Source of the DNA: Corynebacterium sp. 74A
GTDB lineage: Bacteria; Actinomycetota; Actinomycetes; Mycobacteriales; Mycobacteriaceae
Direction of reading: 5' to 3'
DNA length: 64,000 nucleotides
Assembly (NCBI RefSeq): GCF_008930665.1
Contig: NZ_PQMG01000002.1
Span: 62,001-126,000 of the forward strand
Below the pieces are notes generated by a model. The model was not told the origin of the DNA. It did no database searches and saw only the letters and a list, made by a program, of their open reading frames with translations. How positions within the stretch are numbered: the first letter of the stretch is position 1; the number at the start of each line of letters is the position of its first letter. Position numbers and translations under genes: made by a program. Below are positions 1 through 9,411 of this stretch, piece after piece.

Positions 1-74
1 TTGCGAGCGTGACCTGTAGGCGCAGGCCGCGTGGGTGCGACCGGTTGGTCGACCCGTGGCGCTACAGCGGTCAT
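1..74 (-). CDS. ctaD: Cytochrome c oxidase subunit I, N-terminal fragment
   Basis: Only the first 24 codons are inside the window; the gene continues beyond position 1. The ATG at 74 is preceded by a strong ribosome binding site (GGAGGAAATT, read on the minus strand). The translation starts MTAVAPRVDQPVAPTRPAPT and continues GHAR, which matches the N-terminus I remember for corynebacterial CtaD, the haem-copper catalytic subunit of the aa3 oxidase. The position next to nrdF and ftn is also the known corynebacterial order. None of the membrane helices or haem ligands is visible, so the call rests on the N-terminal match and on synteny. Confidence 0.82.
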   Translation of the reverse strand, partial: MTAVAPRVDQPVAPTRPAPTGHAR

Positions 75-401
75 AATTTCCTCCTGACTAGGTGGCGTTG
101 AGAGATAAACCCCCACCGCCGACGTTCATACACTCCGTATCTTAAGGGAAGTATAAGTTTTTCTGCCAGTCCTCCTAGGATCTGGACTTGCCCCTACCTT
201 AGCGGCTACCACTACTTTTGGGAACCAGAATAGGGTTTCCGCTGCGCCAATCGTCGCTCTACCTAAGAAAATGCTTAGGGATAGTGACGTCGAACACACT
301 TTTTATGGAGAGACTACACCTAAAGGGGGGTTAGCTCGGCCGATAGGTGCGCGTCGATAAGCATGGCACTGATCGACGCGCCCGAGCAAGCCTCGTGAGA
401 C
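75..401. other. Intergenic region between ctaD and nrdF
   Basis: About 330 bases without a convincing gene. The left part must hold the ctaD promoter and leader. The right end, next to the nrdF stop, holds the hairpin at 349-381. I cannot place a promoter with confidence. Confidence 0.5.
349..381 (-). terminator. Hairpin downstream of nrdF (likely terminator)
   Basis: A perfect 10-bp stem, GCGCGTCGAT (349-358) pairing with ATCGACGCGC (372-381), lies 21 bases past the nrdF stop. There is no clear T-run after it, so termination is inferred from position. One arm and the start of the loop form a copy of the recurring word TTATCGACGC (351-360, minus strand). Confidence 0.5.
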
Positions 402-1430
<1,029 letters not shown>

Positions 1431-1905
1431 TTATCTAGCAACGTCGCGCCTACGCGCGACACGTGAGCGCCCACGCCGTGTACCCGCCTCAATAGATAGA
1501 AGCGAGGACACGGCGTTGCGCATGGAGGACATACAACAATCGGTGCTATAGCAGTGGCGGCGCTCGCGCGCGCCACAATTAGAGCACCTAGCTTAACCCC
1601 CGCACGCCCCTCACGCACTACCGCTGGGCGCCGACTCGCCCCCTCCCCCAGCGCCGGCTTCGGTCCGGTGCAGGACACTGCCTATCAACGATATCGACAC
1701 CCCATACCCCACCCTTGCCGCCGCGCTACCCCCGTTCGGTGAGAGAGCAAGGCTCACCTTCTTCGCGCCCGCCCGACATATAGATTCATGTGAATACCGA
1801 CATAGAGAAATGCACAAACAATATTGACCATCCCCGATTGTCCGGCAAATAAACGTCTTAATAAATATTTTATTTACGTCCATCAGTACGTTAGACGCAT
1901 TTACA

Positions 1906-1924
1906 TTAGGCTTTACTAACATAG
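1906..1924 (+). promoter_or_regulatory. DtxR-like box upstream of ftn
   Basis: TTAGGCTTTACTAACATAG agrees at 13 of 19 positions with the corynebacterial DtxR consensus as I remember it, including an intact TTAGG half-site and CTAAC. In C. glutamicum, DtxR is reported to activate ftn. The box lies about 90 bases before the -10 element, which would suit an activator better than a blocking repressor. Binding is inferred. Confidence 0.5.
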
Positions 1925-1998
1925 AACATGCAGGTAAACCATACTTTAAAAAGCTAGTGAAGCGGGCAGTGAATTAAACATCAGTGGGTGTGTGGTGC

Positions 1999-2004
1999 TA
2001 CTAT
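1999..2004 (+). promoter_or_regulatory. -10 element of a leaderless ftn transcript
   Basis: The hexamer TACTAT ends 7 bases before the ftn ATG, and there is no Shine-Dalgarno sequence. This spacing puts the transcription start on or next to the start codon, as in the leaderless mRNAs common in corynebacteria. Confidence 0.55.
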
Positions 2005-2011
2005 TTGAAGC

Positions 2012-2506
2012 ATGACAACTTTTCCACAGGACCTCGCAAAGAAATTCAACGACCAGACCACGGCTGAAATTCAAGCCTCGATGATCTACCTCCAGCTCTC
2101 TTACGAGCTGGAGAACAAGGGCCTCACCGGCATGGCTGCCTGGATGCGCAACCACTCCGTCGAGGAGATGGGCCACGCCGAGCGCTTCTCGAACCACCTG
2201 CTCAACCGCGGCGTTGTTCCCCAGATCAACACCGTCAGCATTCCGGAGATGAAGGTCGTCCAGCCCATCGACGCCTTCAAGCTGGCTCTCGAGCACGAGA
2301 AGAAGGTTTCGGAAATGATCCGCGATCTCGTTCGTGCCGCCGACGAAGCCTCTGACTTCGACTCCCGCCCGATGCTCAACTGGTTCCTCGACGAGCAGAT
2401 CGAGGAGGAGGCCACCGTCTCCGAGATCATCGATCGCCTCGCAGTGGCCGGTGAGGACGGCGCAGGCATCCTGCGCGTCGACGCCGAGCTGAACTCCGAG
2501 GGCTAA
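2012..2506 (+). CDS. ftn: Ferritin (iron storage)
   Basis: This 164-residue four-helix-bundle protein is predicted to form the 24-subunit cage that oxidises Fe(II) and stores it as ferric mineral. Ferroxidase-centre residues are present: Glu19 in the first helix and the EExxH signature SVEEMGHAERF with Glu51, Glu52 and His55. There is no haem-ligand pattern typical of bacterioferritin, so ferritin is the better call. The start has no ribosome binding site, but an ideal leaderless promoter precedes it. Gene order next to nrdF matches other corynebacteria. A strong hairpin follows the stop. Confidence 0.93.
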   Translation: MTTFPQDLAKKFNDQTTAEIQASMIYLQLSYELENKGLTGMAAWMRNHSVEEMGHAERFSNHLLNRGVVPQINTVSIPEMKVVQPIDAFKLALEHEKKVSEMIRDLVRAADEASDFDSRPMLNWFLDEQIEEEATVSEIIDRLAVAGEDGAGILRVDAELNSEG

Positions 2507-2519
2507 ACCTCTCACCTCA

Positions 2520-2552
2520 CCGCCGCGTTCCCGCACTGTCGGGACGCGGCGG
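2520..2552 (+). terminator. Hairpin after ftn
   Basis: CCGCCGCG and CGCGGCGG form the stem base, extended by TCCCG/CGGGA around a short loop, starting 14 bases after the ftn stop. The tail is only mildly T-rich. Confidence 0.6.
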
Positions 2553-2585
2553 TTCGCGTTCTGTGGCGCTACCGACACCGGAGGC

Positions 2586-2598
2586 GCTTATCGACGCC
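2586..2598 (+). repeat. Intergenic copy of the recurring word GCTTATCGACGCC
   Basis: An exact copy of the 13-mer, lying between the ftn and gntK terminators. The same core TTRTCGACGC occurs 14 times in the window; see the findings. Confidence 0.6.
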
Positions 2599-2610
2599 CG
2601 CCTATAGGCA

Positions 2611-2658
2611 CACAACAACCCCCGTCTCAGCAGAAGCTGGGATTCGGGGGTTGTTGTG
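2611..2658. terminator. Bidirectional terminator between ftn and gntK
   Basis: CACAACAACCCCCG (2611-2624) pairs with CGGGGGTTGTTGTG (2645-2658), a perfect 14-bp stem around a 20-base loop. It lies between two convergent genes. The A/T-bearing outer stem gives a U-rich tail in either direction. Confidence 0.8.
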
Positions 2659-2699
2659 CATCTATCATCCGCCGCCCGCGGCGGGCAGCGGCTCACGCG

Positions 2700-3257
2700 C
2701 TAGCGCGTCGCCTCGGGCGAGTGCTCGGCGATACTACGCAGCGCCGAGGCTTGTGTTTGCTCCAAACTGCCGTTATTAGATACCTCTTCACCGAACTCAT
2801 CAGCGGCGAGGTCTTCGAGGGTAGCCAGTTGCGAGTCGAGGAGGCTGGCCGGCATGAAGTGCCCAGCGCGGGCGTTCATGCGTTCGGCCGTGATTGCCTT
2901 GGAGGCCACGAGGTGTAAGAAGAACACACCCTCGGCCCCAGCCGCGAGAATGTCTCGGTAGGAGCGCTTCAGCGCGGAGCAGGCGAGCACAGTGGTCACG
3001 CCATCTTTATCCTGATCGGCGATCCACTGGCGCAGATTCTCCAACCATGGCCAGCGGTCCTCGTCAGTGAGCGGGATACCCGCTGCCATCTTGGCTTTAT
3101 TGGCCTGCGGGTGGAAACTATCCGCATCGGCGAATACCGCCCCGAGTTCCGCGGCGAGATACTCCCCCACCACCGATTTTCCGGTGCCCGAGACACCCAT
3201 GCACACGATGTGCCGCACGGTGGGGGTTGAGGTCGCGCCGCTAGCCTGAGCTGTCAT
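2700..3257 (-). CDS. gntK: Gluconokinase
   Basis: This 185-residue P-loop kinase converts D-gluconate to 6-phosphogluconate with ATP, feeding the pentose phosphate pathway. The Walker A motif GVSGTGKS is at residues 21-28, followed by the family's DADSFHPQANKAKMAAGIPL substrate segment and the CSALKRSYRD motif. The length is typical of GntK. Its ATG at 3257 directly abuts the stop of the upstream permease, with no gap, so the two are co-transcribed and probably translationally coupled. The start follows the family N-terminus. Confidence 0.93.
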   Translation of the reverse strand: MTAQASGATSTPTVRHIVCMGVSGTGKSVVGEYLAAELGAVFADADSFHPQANKAKMAAGIPLTDEDRWPWLENLRQWIADQDKDGVTTVLACSALKRSYRDILAAGAEGVFFLHLVASKAITAERMNARAGHFMPASLLDSQLATLEDLAADEFGEEVSNNGSLEQTQASALRSIAEHSPEATR

Positions 3258-4649
3258 TTAGAGTAGCGCTCCAATCTGGAACAGAATGTAGGAGAAGGCG
3301 AAGCCCACGATACCGATCAGTGTCTGGTTCACCGTCCAGGTCTTGAGCGTGGTGGCCACGTCCATGCCCATGAGGCGACCCACCAGCCAGAAGCCGGAGT
3401 CATTGACGTGCGAGGCGAAGACGGAACCGGCGGCGGTGGCCATCACGATGGTGCCCAGCTGCCATTCGTTATAGCCGGCTGCGGCGACCGCTGGGGCCAT
3501 GAGTGCTGCGGCGGTCGTGAGAGCCACAGTGGCCGAACCCTGCGCCACGCGCAGCACGACGGCCACGAGGAAGCAGGCGAGAATAACGGGAATACCGATG
3601 CCCTCCATGGAGCTGGCCACAGCGTCACCAATACCGGAGGTGCGCAGCACACCACCGAACATGCCGCCGGCGCCGGTAATGAGCACCACCGAGCAGATCG
3701 GCCCGAGGGCACCATCGAGGGACTTCTCCATGGCGCTGCGGTCGAGCCCGCGGCGTGTACCCAGCACATAGGCGGCGGTAAGGGTGGCAATTAGCAGGGC
3801 GATAGCGGTGTTACCGAAGAAGGAGCCGATGCTCACCAGGGGCGAATCAGCGGCGATCCAGCCTTCGGCTACCGCCATGGAGGTACCGGTGTTGAGGAAG
3901 ATGAGCAGCGGCGGGATGGCCAGCAGGGCCACGACGGAGCCCGCAGACGCCGGCTTGGCCGGCTGATCGTGGTCCATGGGTCCACCGGTGAGCAGCTCCG
4001 GCACGGGGAGGTTATACTTCGGGCCCAGCACCTTCGCGAGCACATAACCGGTGATGTACCACAGGGGGAACACCATGATGAGGCCAACGAGCAGGGTGAC
4101 ACCCACATCGGCGTTATAGAACTCTGCAGCCGCGATCGGACCTGGGTGCGGCGGCATGAACACGTGCATCACAGAGAAGGCGCCCACGGCGGGCAGGCCG
4201 TAGAGCAGGATCGGGCCGCCAAGGCGACGAGCCACGGCGAAGACCACGGGCAGCATGACCATCAAACCGGCGTCGAAAAAGATGGGGAAGCCGATAAACA
4301 GCGACGCCACACCGAGCGCGAAGGGTGCTTTGTCCTCACCGAAGCGCCGGATGAGCACATCAGCCAGGGATTGAGCACCGCCAGATGTTTCCACTAGCCT
4401 GCCCAGCATGGCTCCAAGCCCCACCAGAAGCGCCACGCTTCCTAATGTGGAGCCGAATCCGGAAACCATCACCCCAGGAATCTCAGCCACCGGGATACCA
4501 GTGGCGAGTGCGGTGACAGCAGAAATCAGAATGAGCACCAGAAATGCGTGCAGTTTCAGCCCGATGATGAGAAAGAGAATGAGCGCGATGGCACCCGCGG
4601 CAATACCGAGCAATGGCCCGGCCCCGAGTGTTTGTTCCCACGTTTCCAT
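3258..4649 (-). CDS. gntP: Gluconate:H+ symporter, GntP family
   Basis: This 463-residue, strongly hydrophobic protein with about 12-14 predicted membrane segments belongs to the GntP family of gluconate permeases. Typical stretches include VSGFGSTLGSVALLVGLGAM near residues 62-81, the conserved HVFMPPHPGPIAA loop, and ASHVNDSGFWLV near the C-terminus. It imports gluconate for the kinase encoded immediately downstream. Upstream lies a 430-base spacer with two inverted repeats that could carry control sites; in C. glutamicum, GntR1/GntR2 control the homologue, but I did not find that operator clearly. Confidence 0.93.
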   Translation of the reverse strand: METWEQTLGAGPLLGIAAGAIALILFLIIGLKLHAFLVLILISAVTALATGIPVAEIPGVMVSGFGSTLGSVALLVGLGAMLGRLVETSGGAQSLADVLIRRFGEDKAPFALGVASLFIGFPIFFDAGLMVMLPVVFAVARRLGGPILLYGLPAVGAFSVMHVFMPPHPGPIAAAEFYNADVGVTLLVGLIMVFPLWYITGYVLAKVLGPKYNLPVPELLTGGPMDHDQPAKPASAGSVVALLAIPPLLIFLNTGTSMAVAEGWIAADSPLVSIGSFFGNTAIALLIATLTAAYVLGTRRGLDRSAMEKSLDGALGPICSVVLITGAGGMFGGVLRTSGIGDAVASSMEGIGIPVILACFLVAVVLRVAQGSATVALTTAAALMAPAVAAAGYNEWQLGTIVMATAAGSVFASHVNDSGFWLVGRLMGMDVATTLKTWTVNQTLIGIVGFAFSYILFQIGALL

Positions 4650-5081
4650 AGAAATCCTTTTCAGCTATGGTCCCGCCCCTGAATCCACGATGGCGGACAT
4701 GAGAGCAGGAATGTCGGGTGCGTGTGATTAATCCACGAACGCACAGAAAAGAGGTCTACATCTCTTTTATCACCCGCTATGAACAACCAGACAACACCTC
4801 CCCTTAAAGAGGGGTGATGAGTGCTAATAACCCAACATTCAATCCTATCTATTTAGTGTTTTCGCAGCTCACGGCCCCCTTATTTCTATCTATAGGAAAA
4901 GCTATGCGCCCCGCTCATTGGCCCCGCACACGCAGCTGGCCCCGGCGAGTTCTCCCCCACGGGCGGTGTCCTGCATTTTCTCGGAAATAAACCGCCATTA
5001 GTGTTCTTGGACTACAGAAAAGAGTGAAGTGTCACAGCAACCATCGAGGAATTCGGGCTCTCTGCGCGTCACAATGAAACG
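4650..5081. promoter_or_regulatory. Divergent gntP/sialidase promoter region with inverted repeats
   Basis: There is no gene here. Two inverted repeats lie close together: GTGCGT (4718-4723) with ACGCAC (4739-4744), centred near a GATTAATC palindrome, and AAAAGAG (4747-4753) with CTCTTTT (4762-4768). They lie 70-120 bases before gntP and are candidate operators. The rest is unremarkable. Confidence 0.4.
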
Positions 5082-6068
5082 GTGTTGGATTCTCATCGCA
5101 TCCTCTCCCCCTCCGCCGATGGAGAGGTTCGGATTCCGGCCCTCGTACGCCATAACGGCATTCTGTATTGCTTCTTTGATCAACGCCCCCGTCCCCCACA
5201 TGGCGTTGGCTCGGACTTCAATGGCGAAGTGATGGCCTCGGATCTGCCTAATCCCAATCGGCTGGCATATCTCCTCCGCGGTGCCGCCGGGCAGTGGTCC
5301 TCGCCCCGCACACTGCAGGGCGGACCGGCAGTATCCAGCGATGCCTGTGTGGCTTCGAGCCAGGGCCGGATGACGGTGGCCTATGCCTCGGTCAGCGGCC
5401 CCGTGTCCTACATCTCTTCGACTCGGCACGGCCCGCGCCTCGAGCCGTGGGTGGCCAGCGGCCCCTCTCCCGAAAAACTGGTCCACCGCAGACTCGACGA
5501 GCTCTATGTGCACTGGGAGGCCGATGCTCTATTCGCCACCTCGGGTTCCACTATCACGTGGGAGGGCGCAGCACTGGTGCCCTATGTGGTGCGGCAGGGC
5601 GAACGCACCCATATCCGCATCGCGCACGTGGTCGGCACCGATGTTCGTGTCTGTTCCGAGCCGATTGCCCATCCTGAGCTCAATCTGGACGAAACCAGCT
5701 TGTCGATATATCGGGGGCGCATTGTGCTCAACGCCCGCGTACAGGGCTTCGAGGGGCGTGGCGCGGGACGACGCTGTTGGGCAACAAGCGAGGATGGCCT
5801 GCACTTTAGCCCAGTGCAGGTGCGCGAGCTGGAGGATCCCGGCTGCAATGGCACCCAGCTCGGACCGTGGCTATTGCACCCTCGCGATAACCAGCAGCGC
5901 CGTGCCGGCGTGCTGAGCAACATGATTGATGGCAGCACCATCCCGCTCACCACCGGCAGTTTCGGCTATAGCGACGCCCTCCGAGTCGACGAGCGACTGC
6001 TGGTGGTTTTCGAAAGCGACGACTGCCTCGCGGAGCTCTACACCCCGCCGCTCGCCGAGTGGGAATAA
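5082..6068 (+). CDS. Sialidase-like (BNR/GH33-type) protein
   Basis: A 328-residue protein resembling the six-bladed propeller of exo-sialidases. The N-terminal EVRIPALVRHNGILYCFFDQ (residues 15-34) matches the F/YRIP arginine motif that binds the sialic acid carboxylate. NARVQGFEGRGAGRRCWATS with DGLHFSP resembles a sialidase Asp-box blade. There is no signal peptide or anchor, so it looks cytoplasmic or is missing its N-terminus. The open frame runs back to a stop at 5025-5027 without ATG; the GTG at 5082 has no good ribosome binding site, so the start is uncertain. Catalytic Tyr and Glu were not assigned. It could be an inactive relative. Confidence 0.6.
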   Translation: MLDSHRILSPSADGEVRIPALVRHNGILYCFFDQRPRPPHGVGSDFNGEVMASDLPNPNRLAYLLRGAAGQWSSPRTLQGGPAVSSDACVASSQGRMTVAYASVSGPVSYISSTRHGPRLEPWVASGPSPEKLVHRRLDELYVHWEADALFATSGSTITWEGAALVPYVVRQGERTHIRIAHVVGTDVRVCSEPIAHPELNLDETSLSIYRGRIVLNARVQGFEGRGAGRRCWATSEDGLHFSPVQVRELEDPGCNGTQLGPWLLHPRDNQQRRAGVLSNMIDGSTIPLTTGSFGYSDALRVDERLLVVFESDDCLAELYTPPLAEWE

Positions 6069-6110
6069 GCAGGCCACCTCGGCCTTGGTGCGTGCTCTCA
6101 CGCAGGAGGT

Positions 6111-7499
6111 TTAGCCGTGTCGACTGAGCTGCGGGTTGGATTGTGGTGGACTATCGATTACTACCTCTGCCGTATGAGTAGGCGTACGTGAGAACGCGAT
6201 CGCGGTAGTCGAGATTACCATCATCACCGTGGCATAGATGGCTACCGGCACGAGGCCCTGATCGAGTTGGGTCAGGCGGGTAGCCACCAGCGGGGCCAGC
6301 CCAGCGCCCAGAATAGCGCCGAGCTGGAACGCCAAACCGGAGCCGGTATAGCGCTGCTCTGGCGGGAATTTCTCCGAGATAAAGGCTCCAATCGCACCGT
6401 ATTGGGAGGGCTGTACCACACCCACCAGGGCGATGAGTGCAGGCCAGACCAGTACGGGGTCGCCGCTATCTAATAACGTGAGCGTGATCCACAGCCCAAC
6501 AATGGTGAAGCCACCACCGGCCAGCATGACGCGCCGGCGGCCGAAAAGGTCACTGAGATGCGCGGCAAAGGGCATGGCAAAAATGGCGATGATGGAGCCG
6601 AGGGTGACCATCATCAGGCCATCTTCGCGCGTGATCGGATGCGGGTTGTCCGCGGTGGAAGCCACCAGATAGGGCACGAGGTAGGCGGCCTGCAGGCCTT
6701 GGATGAACAGTCCACCCGAGGCAGCAAGAGTGCCGAGCAGCAGCTCTTTGTGGGAGGAGCTGAGGATCTTTAGTAGCGGGGCACCCGTGTGCACATCGCC
6801 GCGAGAGCGGGCGGCCTCGAAATCGGGGGATTCCTTCACCTGAGAGCGCAGGTAGAGCCCGACCACCACGATCGCGGCGGAGAAGAGGAACGGCACTCGC
6901 CAGCCCCAGTCGGTGACAAAGTACTGGGAGGCATCGGCGAAGTGGTCGCCCGATATAGAGGAGAAGATCGCCAACACGAAGGTGGACAGCACAGCTCCGG
7001 CTGGCCCGCCGGCGATAGCAATCGAGGCCGCGAAACCGCGTTTACCGTCCTCCGAATGCTCCATAGCCATGAGGGTGGCGCCGGCCCATTCGCCGCCGAC
7101 CGCGACACCTTGGACCACACGCAACACCACCAGAACAATGGGTGCGATGATGCCCACGTCGTCCGCACTGGGCATCAACCCAATGGCGACCGACACCAAC
7201 CCCATGGTGAGCAGAGTGATCACCAGGACGTTCTTCCGGCCGTACTTATCACCGAAATGCCCGAAGGCCATGGAACCGAGGGGGCGAGAGATATAGCCGG
7301 TGAGCAGAATGACAAAAGACAGGGTCGTGCCCATTGCCGGCGAGAGCGTGGAAAAGAACAGCTGCGGGAACACCAGTCCCGCGGCAGCTGCGTACAGCAG
7401 GAAGTCGTAGTATTCCACGGTGCTGCCGAGGAAGGAGGAGATGAGCGCGCGACGCTTATCTGCCGTACTGCGGAGCACAGCCGAATCGGGAGTAGACAT
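6111..7499 (-). CDS. MFS transporter, metabolite:H+ symporter (MHS/ShiA-like) family
   Basis: A 462-residue major facilitator with 12 predicted helices. Diagnostic motifs are SSFLGSTVEYYDFLLYAAAA at the start of helix 1, GHFGDKYGRKNVL in loop 2-3, and VVQGVAVGGEWAGATLMAME in helix 4. These mark the MHS subfamily, whose members carry shikimate, citrate, proline/betaine or aromatic acids. It lies after a dioxygenase operon on the same strand, so an aromatic acid is a reasonable substrate guess. The ATG at 7499 has a good site, GGAGAAAAATA. Two hairpins separate it from the operon, so it may have its own promoter. Confidence 0.8.
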   Translation of the reverse strand: MSTPDSAVLRSTADKRRALISSFLGSTVEYYDFLLYAAAAGLVFPQLFFSTLSPAMGTTLSFVILLTGYISRPLGSMAFGHFGDKYGRKNVLVITLLTMGLVSVAIGLMPSADDVGIIAPIVLVVLRVVQGVAVGGEWAGATLMAMEHSEDGKRGFAASIAIAGGPAGAVLSTFVLAIFSSISGDHFADASQYFVTDWGWRVPFLFSAAIVVVGLYLRSQVKESPDFEAARSRGDVHTGAPLLKILSSSHKELLLGTLAASGGLFIQGLQAAYLVPYLVASTADNPHPITREDGLMMVTLGSIIAIFAMPFAAHLSDLFGRRRVMLAGGGFTIVGLWITLTLLDSGDPVLVWPALIALVGVVQPSQYGAIGAFISEKFPPEQRYTGSGLAFQLGAILGAGLAPLVATRLTQLDQGLVPVAIYATVMMVISTTAIAFSRTPTHTAEVVIDSPPQSNPQLSRHG

Positions 7500-7523
7500 T
7501 ATTTTTCTCCAAGGTATGAATAA

Positions 7524-7565
7524 CGCGCCGTTCCTGCATGATTTGTTGTCGGCAGGAACGGCGCG
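7524..7565 (-). terminator. Second hairpin between the dioxygenase operon and the MHS transporter
   Basis: CGCGCCGTTCCTGC (7524-7537) pairs with GCAGGAACGGCGCG (7552-7565), a 14-bp stem. It sits just upstream of the transporter's ribosome binding site, so it could also act in the leader of that gene. Confidence 0.55.
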
Positions 7566-7586
7566 ACAATACGGTGGGGGATGAAA

Positions 7587-7613
7587 AGTGGTGGGACGAA
7601 CGTTCCCACCACT
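7587..7613 (-). terminator. Intrinsic terminator of the dioxygenase operon
   Basis: On the minus strand AGTGGTGGGA and TCCCACCACT form a 10-bp stem with a 7-base loop, followed by TTTT. This is a canonical intrinsic terminator, 18 bases past the stop of the last operon gene. Confidence 0.75.
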
Positions 7614-7630
7614 GTGTTTCGTCTTGGGGT

Positions 7631-8353
7631 TTAACGGGCAGACCAGCGCACGGTGTGGGAGTTGTGCGCTGCCCGGCGCGGCAGTAGTCGGCCGTAGTGG
7701 TAGTCGAAGTGGTGATAGCGATAGAACTCGCGACTGGGCTGGCCGCGATACATCTCGCTGGGCTGGCGGCCAGAGTCGCCGCGATAATCTCCGGTGTCCA
7801 TCCGGCCGAACCAGTGCAAGTCATAGATCTGTTGATCGCTCCATAGCTCCAGCAGCAATAGGTGATTCTTCAGCTCCACGTTCTCGTACCAGCAATAGCT
7901 CTCGCAGCCGGGTTCGCGGCGAGTATCGGCGATCTCGGCCGCTGTGAGTGCGCGCATCTCGGGATTGTCCTCCACGGCGTTGTGAATAGCGATACGGACT
8001 GGGGCGTCACCTGGCCAGAAAATCACCGAATCAGAGTTCTCTGTCAGTGTCTCCTCGCTGACCCATTGGCCGTTCTGGATCGCGAAGGACTCCGCTGCGT
8101 AGATCTCGGCGCCGACTGCACGCAGTAGCTGGTGATAGGTTGGATAGCTCTCACGTGCGCGCACTACCGCACTCCAACTGGTTTCATCCGCGACCAAGAT
8201 ACTCACTGCAAGGGCAGGCTCCCCGGGAACGAGACTGCGGTAAAGCTCGGCGCTGGGAAGCTGCTCACGCAGGTGGGCGATATCGGTACGCAGCGCCTCG
8301 GGATCGATGCCGTGGGCAGCGGGCTCGGCGATGTCATGAAGTACCCGTAGCAT
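7631..8353 (-). CDS. Antibiotic-biosynthesis-monooxygenase (ABM)-like protein
   Basis: A 240-residue soluble protein. The segment around residues 138-178, with EIADTRREPGCESYCWYENV and LLLLELWSDQQIYDLHW, has the pattern of an ABM/quinol monooxygenase domain (small alpha/beta barrels that oxidise quinols or bind small ligands without cofactor). The N-terminal 100 residues may be a second, diverged barrel. The C-terminus is rich in Arg, Tyr and His. It is the last gene of the dioxygenase operon, 4 bases after the VOC gene, suggesting a role in handling the oxygenated product. The function is not established. Confidence 0.5.
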   Translation of the reverse strand: MLRVLHDIAEPAAHGIDPEALRTDIAHLREQLPSAELYRSLVPGEPALAVSILVADETSWSAVVRARESYPTYHQLLRAVGAEIYAAESFAIQNGQWVSEETLTENSDSVIFWPGDAPVRIAIHNAVEDNPEMRALTAAEIADTRREPGCESYCWYENVELKNHLLLLELWSDQQIYDLHWFGRMDTGDYRGDSGRQPSEMYRGQPSREFYRYHHFDYHYGRLLPRRAAHNSHTVRWSAR

Positions 8354-8357
8354 CGCT

Positions 8358-9380
8358 TCAGCACTCCTTTTCCAACTGAGTGGAGTAGTCGATCACCCAG
8401 TCAGGAGATGCATACGCAGGATCAGGGGTACGGCGTCGCACCACGATTTCCACCAGGTAGCCACCTAGATCATCGAAGGTGTCGAGATAGCCGAACTCGG
8501 CGGCATTGCCTCGCAATGGGGAGCCCATACACAGCTCGTAGCCGGCTGCAGCAGCGGTGTGAATAATGCGGTCCCATTCCGCGGAGTCGGTGGTCATAGT
8601 CGTAAATACGTGGTGGATGCCCGGGCCGCGAATATCGAAAAATTCGCGGTTGTAGTGACTGGGACCGTGGTTACACTCGATGATCTCGAAGGCGAAGTTC
8701 GAGCATGTGCCTTGCGCGGTGAAGTAGCCGTGGTCCACCGGTTCGCCACGATATTGCGAGCGATCCAGCCGCCCGGCGCCAGTTTCCCATGTCTTCATCT
8801 CATAGCGCTGAATGCCGAAGATAGCGCGATAGTGTTCGAGAGTGGCCATCACATCGTGGACCAGCACACCGAAGTGATAGATGCCTTCGGTCGGAAGGAG
8901 CGCGTCCGCACTCGCACCGCCGCCCATGGGGCGCTGTTCCGATACCATCTCCACCATAAATCCACCCAGTTCGGTGCGGGTGTCATAGAAGCGGCGCTGG
9001 GTGCCGTCCACCGTAGCGGAGTAGGCCTGTCGAATACCTAGCTCGGCGAAGTGGTGCGTGATAGCGGCATCGTTGGCGAGTTCAGGAACAGCTACCTGGA
9101 TGAAGCAGATGCCCTCACGTTTGGTTCGGAGATGCTCATTAAAGGGAGATTCACCGCTCAACGGTTGAATGAGCTCAAAGGTGAGGTTCTCATTCGATCC
9201 CACCGCTGAGGCCCAACGACCGGGGGTTTCGGTGTTGTGGCGGCCATAGCTGATGCCGTCTTCGGGGGCGTGGGTGCCGCGTTCCCAGGAGGTGATGCCG
9301 TAGATCTTCTCGTAGGAGCGGACCGCGGCATCGAGGTCATAGACCACAACGCCAATGCGATTCAAAATAGTGGTGTTCAT
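8358..9380 (-). CDS. Two-domain VOC (glyoxalase/extradiol dioxygenase superfamily) protein
   Basis: A 340-residue protein made of two vicinal-oxygen-chelate modules, NRIGVVVYDLDAAVRSYEKI (about residues 6-25) and IYHFGVLVHDVMATLEHYRA (about 166-185). In the second module possible metal ligands are the His of YHFG, the His of GPGIHHVF and the Glu of GYLVEIV. The first module has Asn where the first His is expected. Length and layout suit either an extradiol-type ring-cleavage enzyme or an epimerase-like protein. The ATG at 9380 was chosen because the fold starts right after it; a longer frame upstream overlaps the beta subunit gene. It is third in the operon. Confidence 0.65.
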   Translation of the reverse strand: MNTTILNRIGVVVYDLDAAVRSYEKIYGITSWERGTHAPEDGISYGRHNTETPGRWASAVGSNENLTFELIQPLSGESPFNEHLRTKREGICFIQVAVPELANDAAITHHFAELGIRQAYSATVDGTQRRFYDTRTELGGFMVEMVSEQRPMGGGASADALLPTEGIYHFGVLVHDVMATLEHYRAIFGIQRYEMKTWETGAGRLDRSQYRGEPVDHGYFTAQGTCSNFAFEIIECNHGPSHYNREFFDIRGPGIHHVFTTMTTDSAEWDRIIHTAAAAGYELCMGSPLRGNAAEFGYLDTFDDLGGYLVEIVVRRRTPDPAYASPDWVIDYSTQLEKEC

Positions 9381-9411
9381 GGGCGAGTACCGAGTCCTTT
9401 CTCGGGCAGGG

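Noticed and set aside
1611..1922. A 103-codon minus-strand frame in the nrdF/ftn spacer
   Set aside because: No ribosome binding site, low-complexity composition, and it crosses the AT-rich promoter region and the DtxR-like box.
4718..4744. Possible GlxR (CRP-type) site TGTGATTAATCCACGA upstream of gntP
   Set aside because: The spacing between half-sites is one base short of the TGTGA-N6-TCACA form, and the second half is poor.
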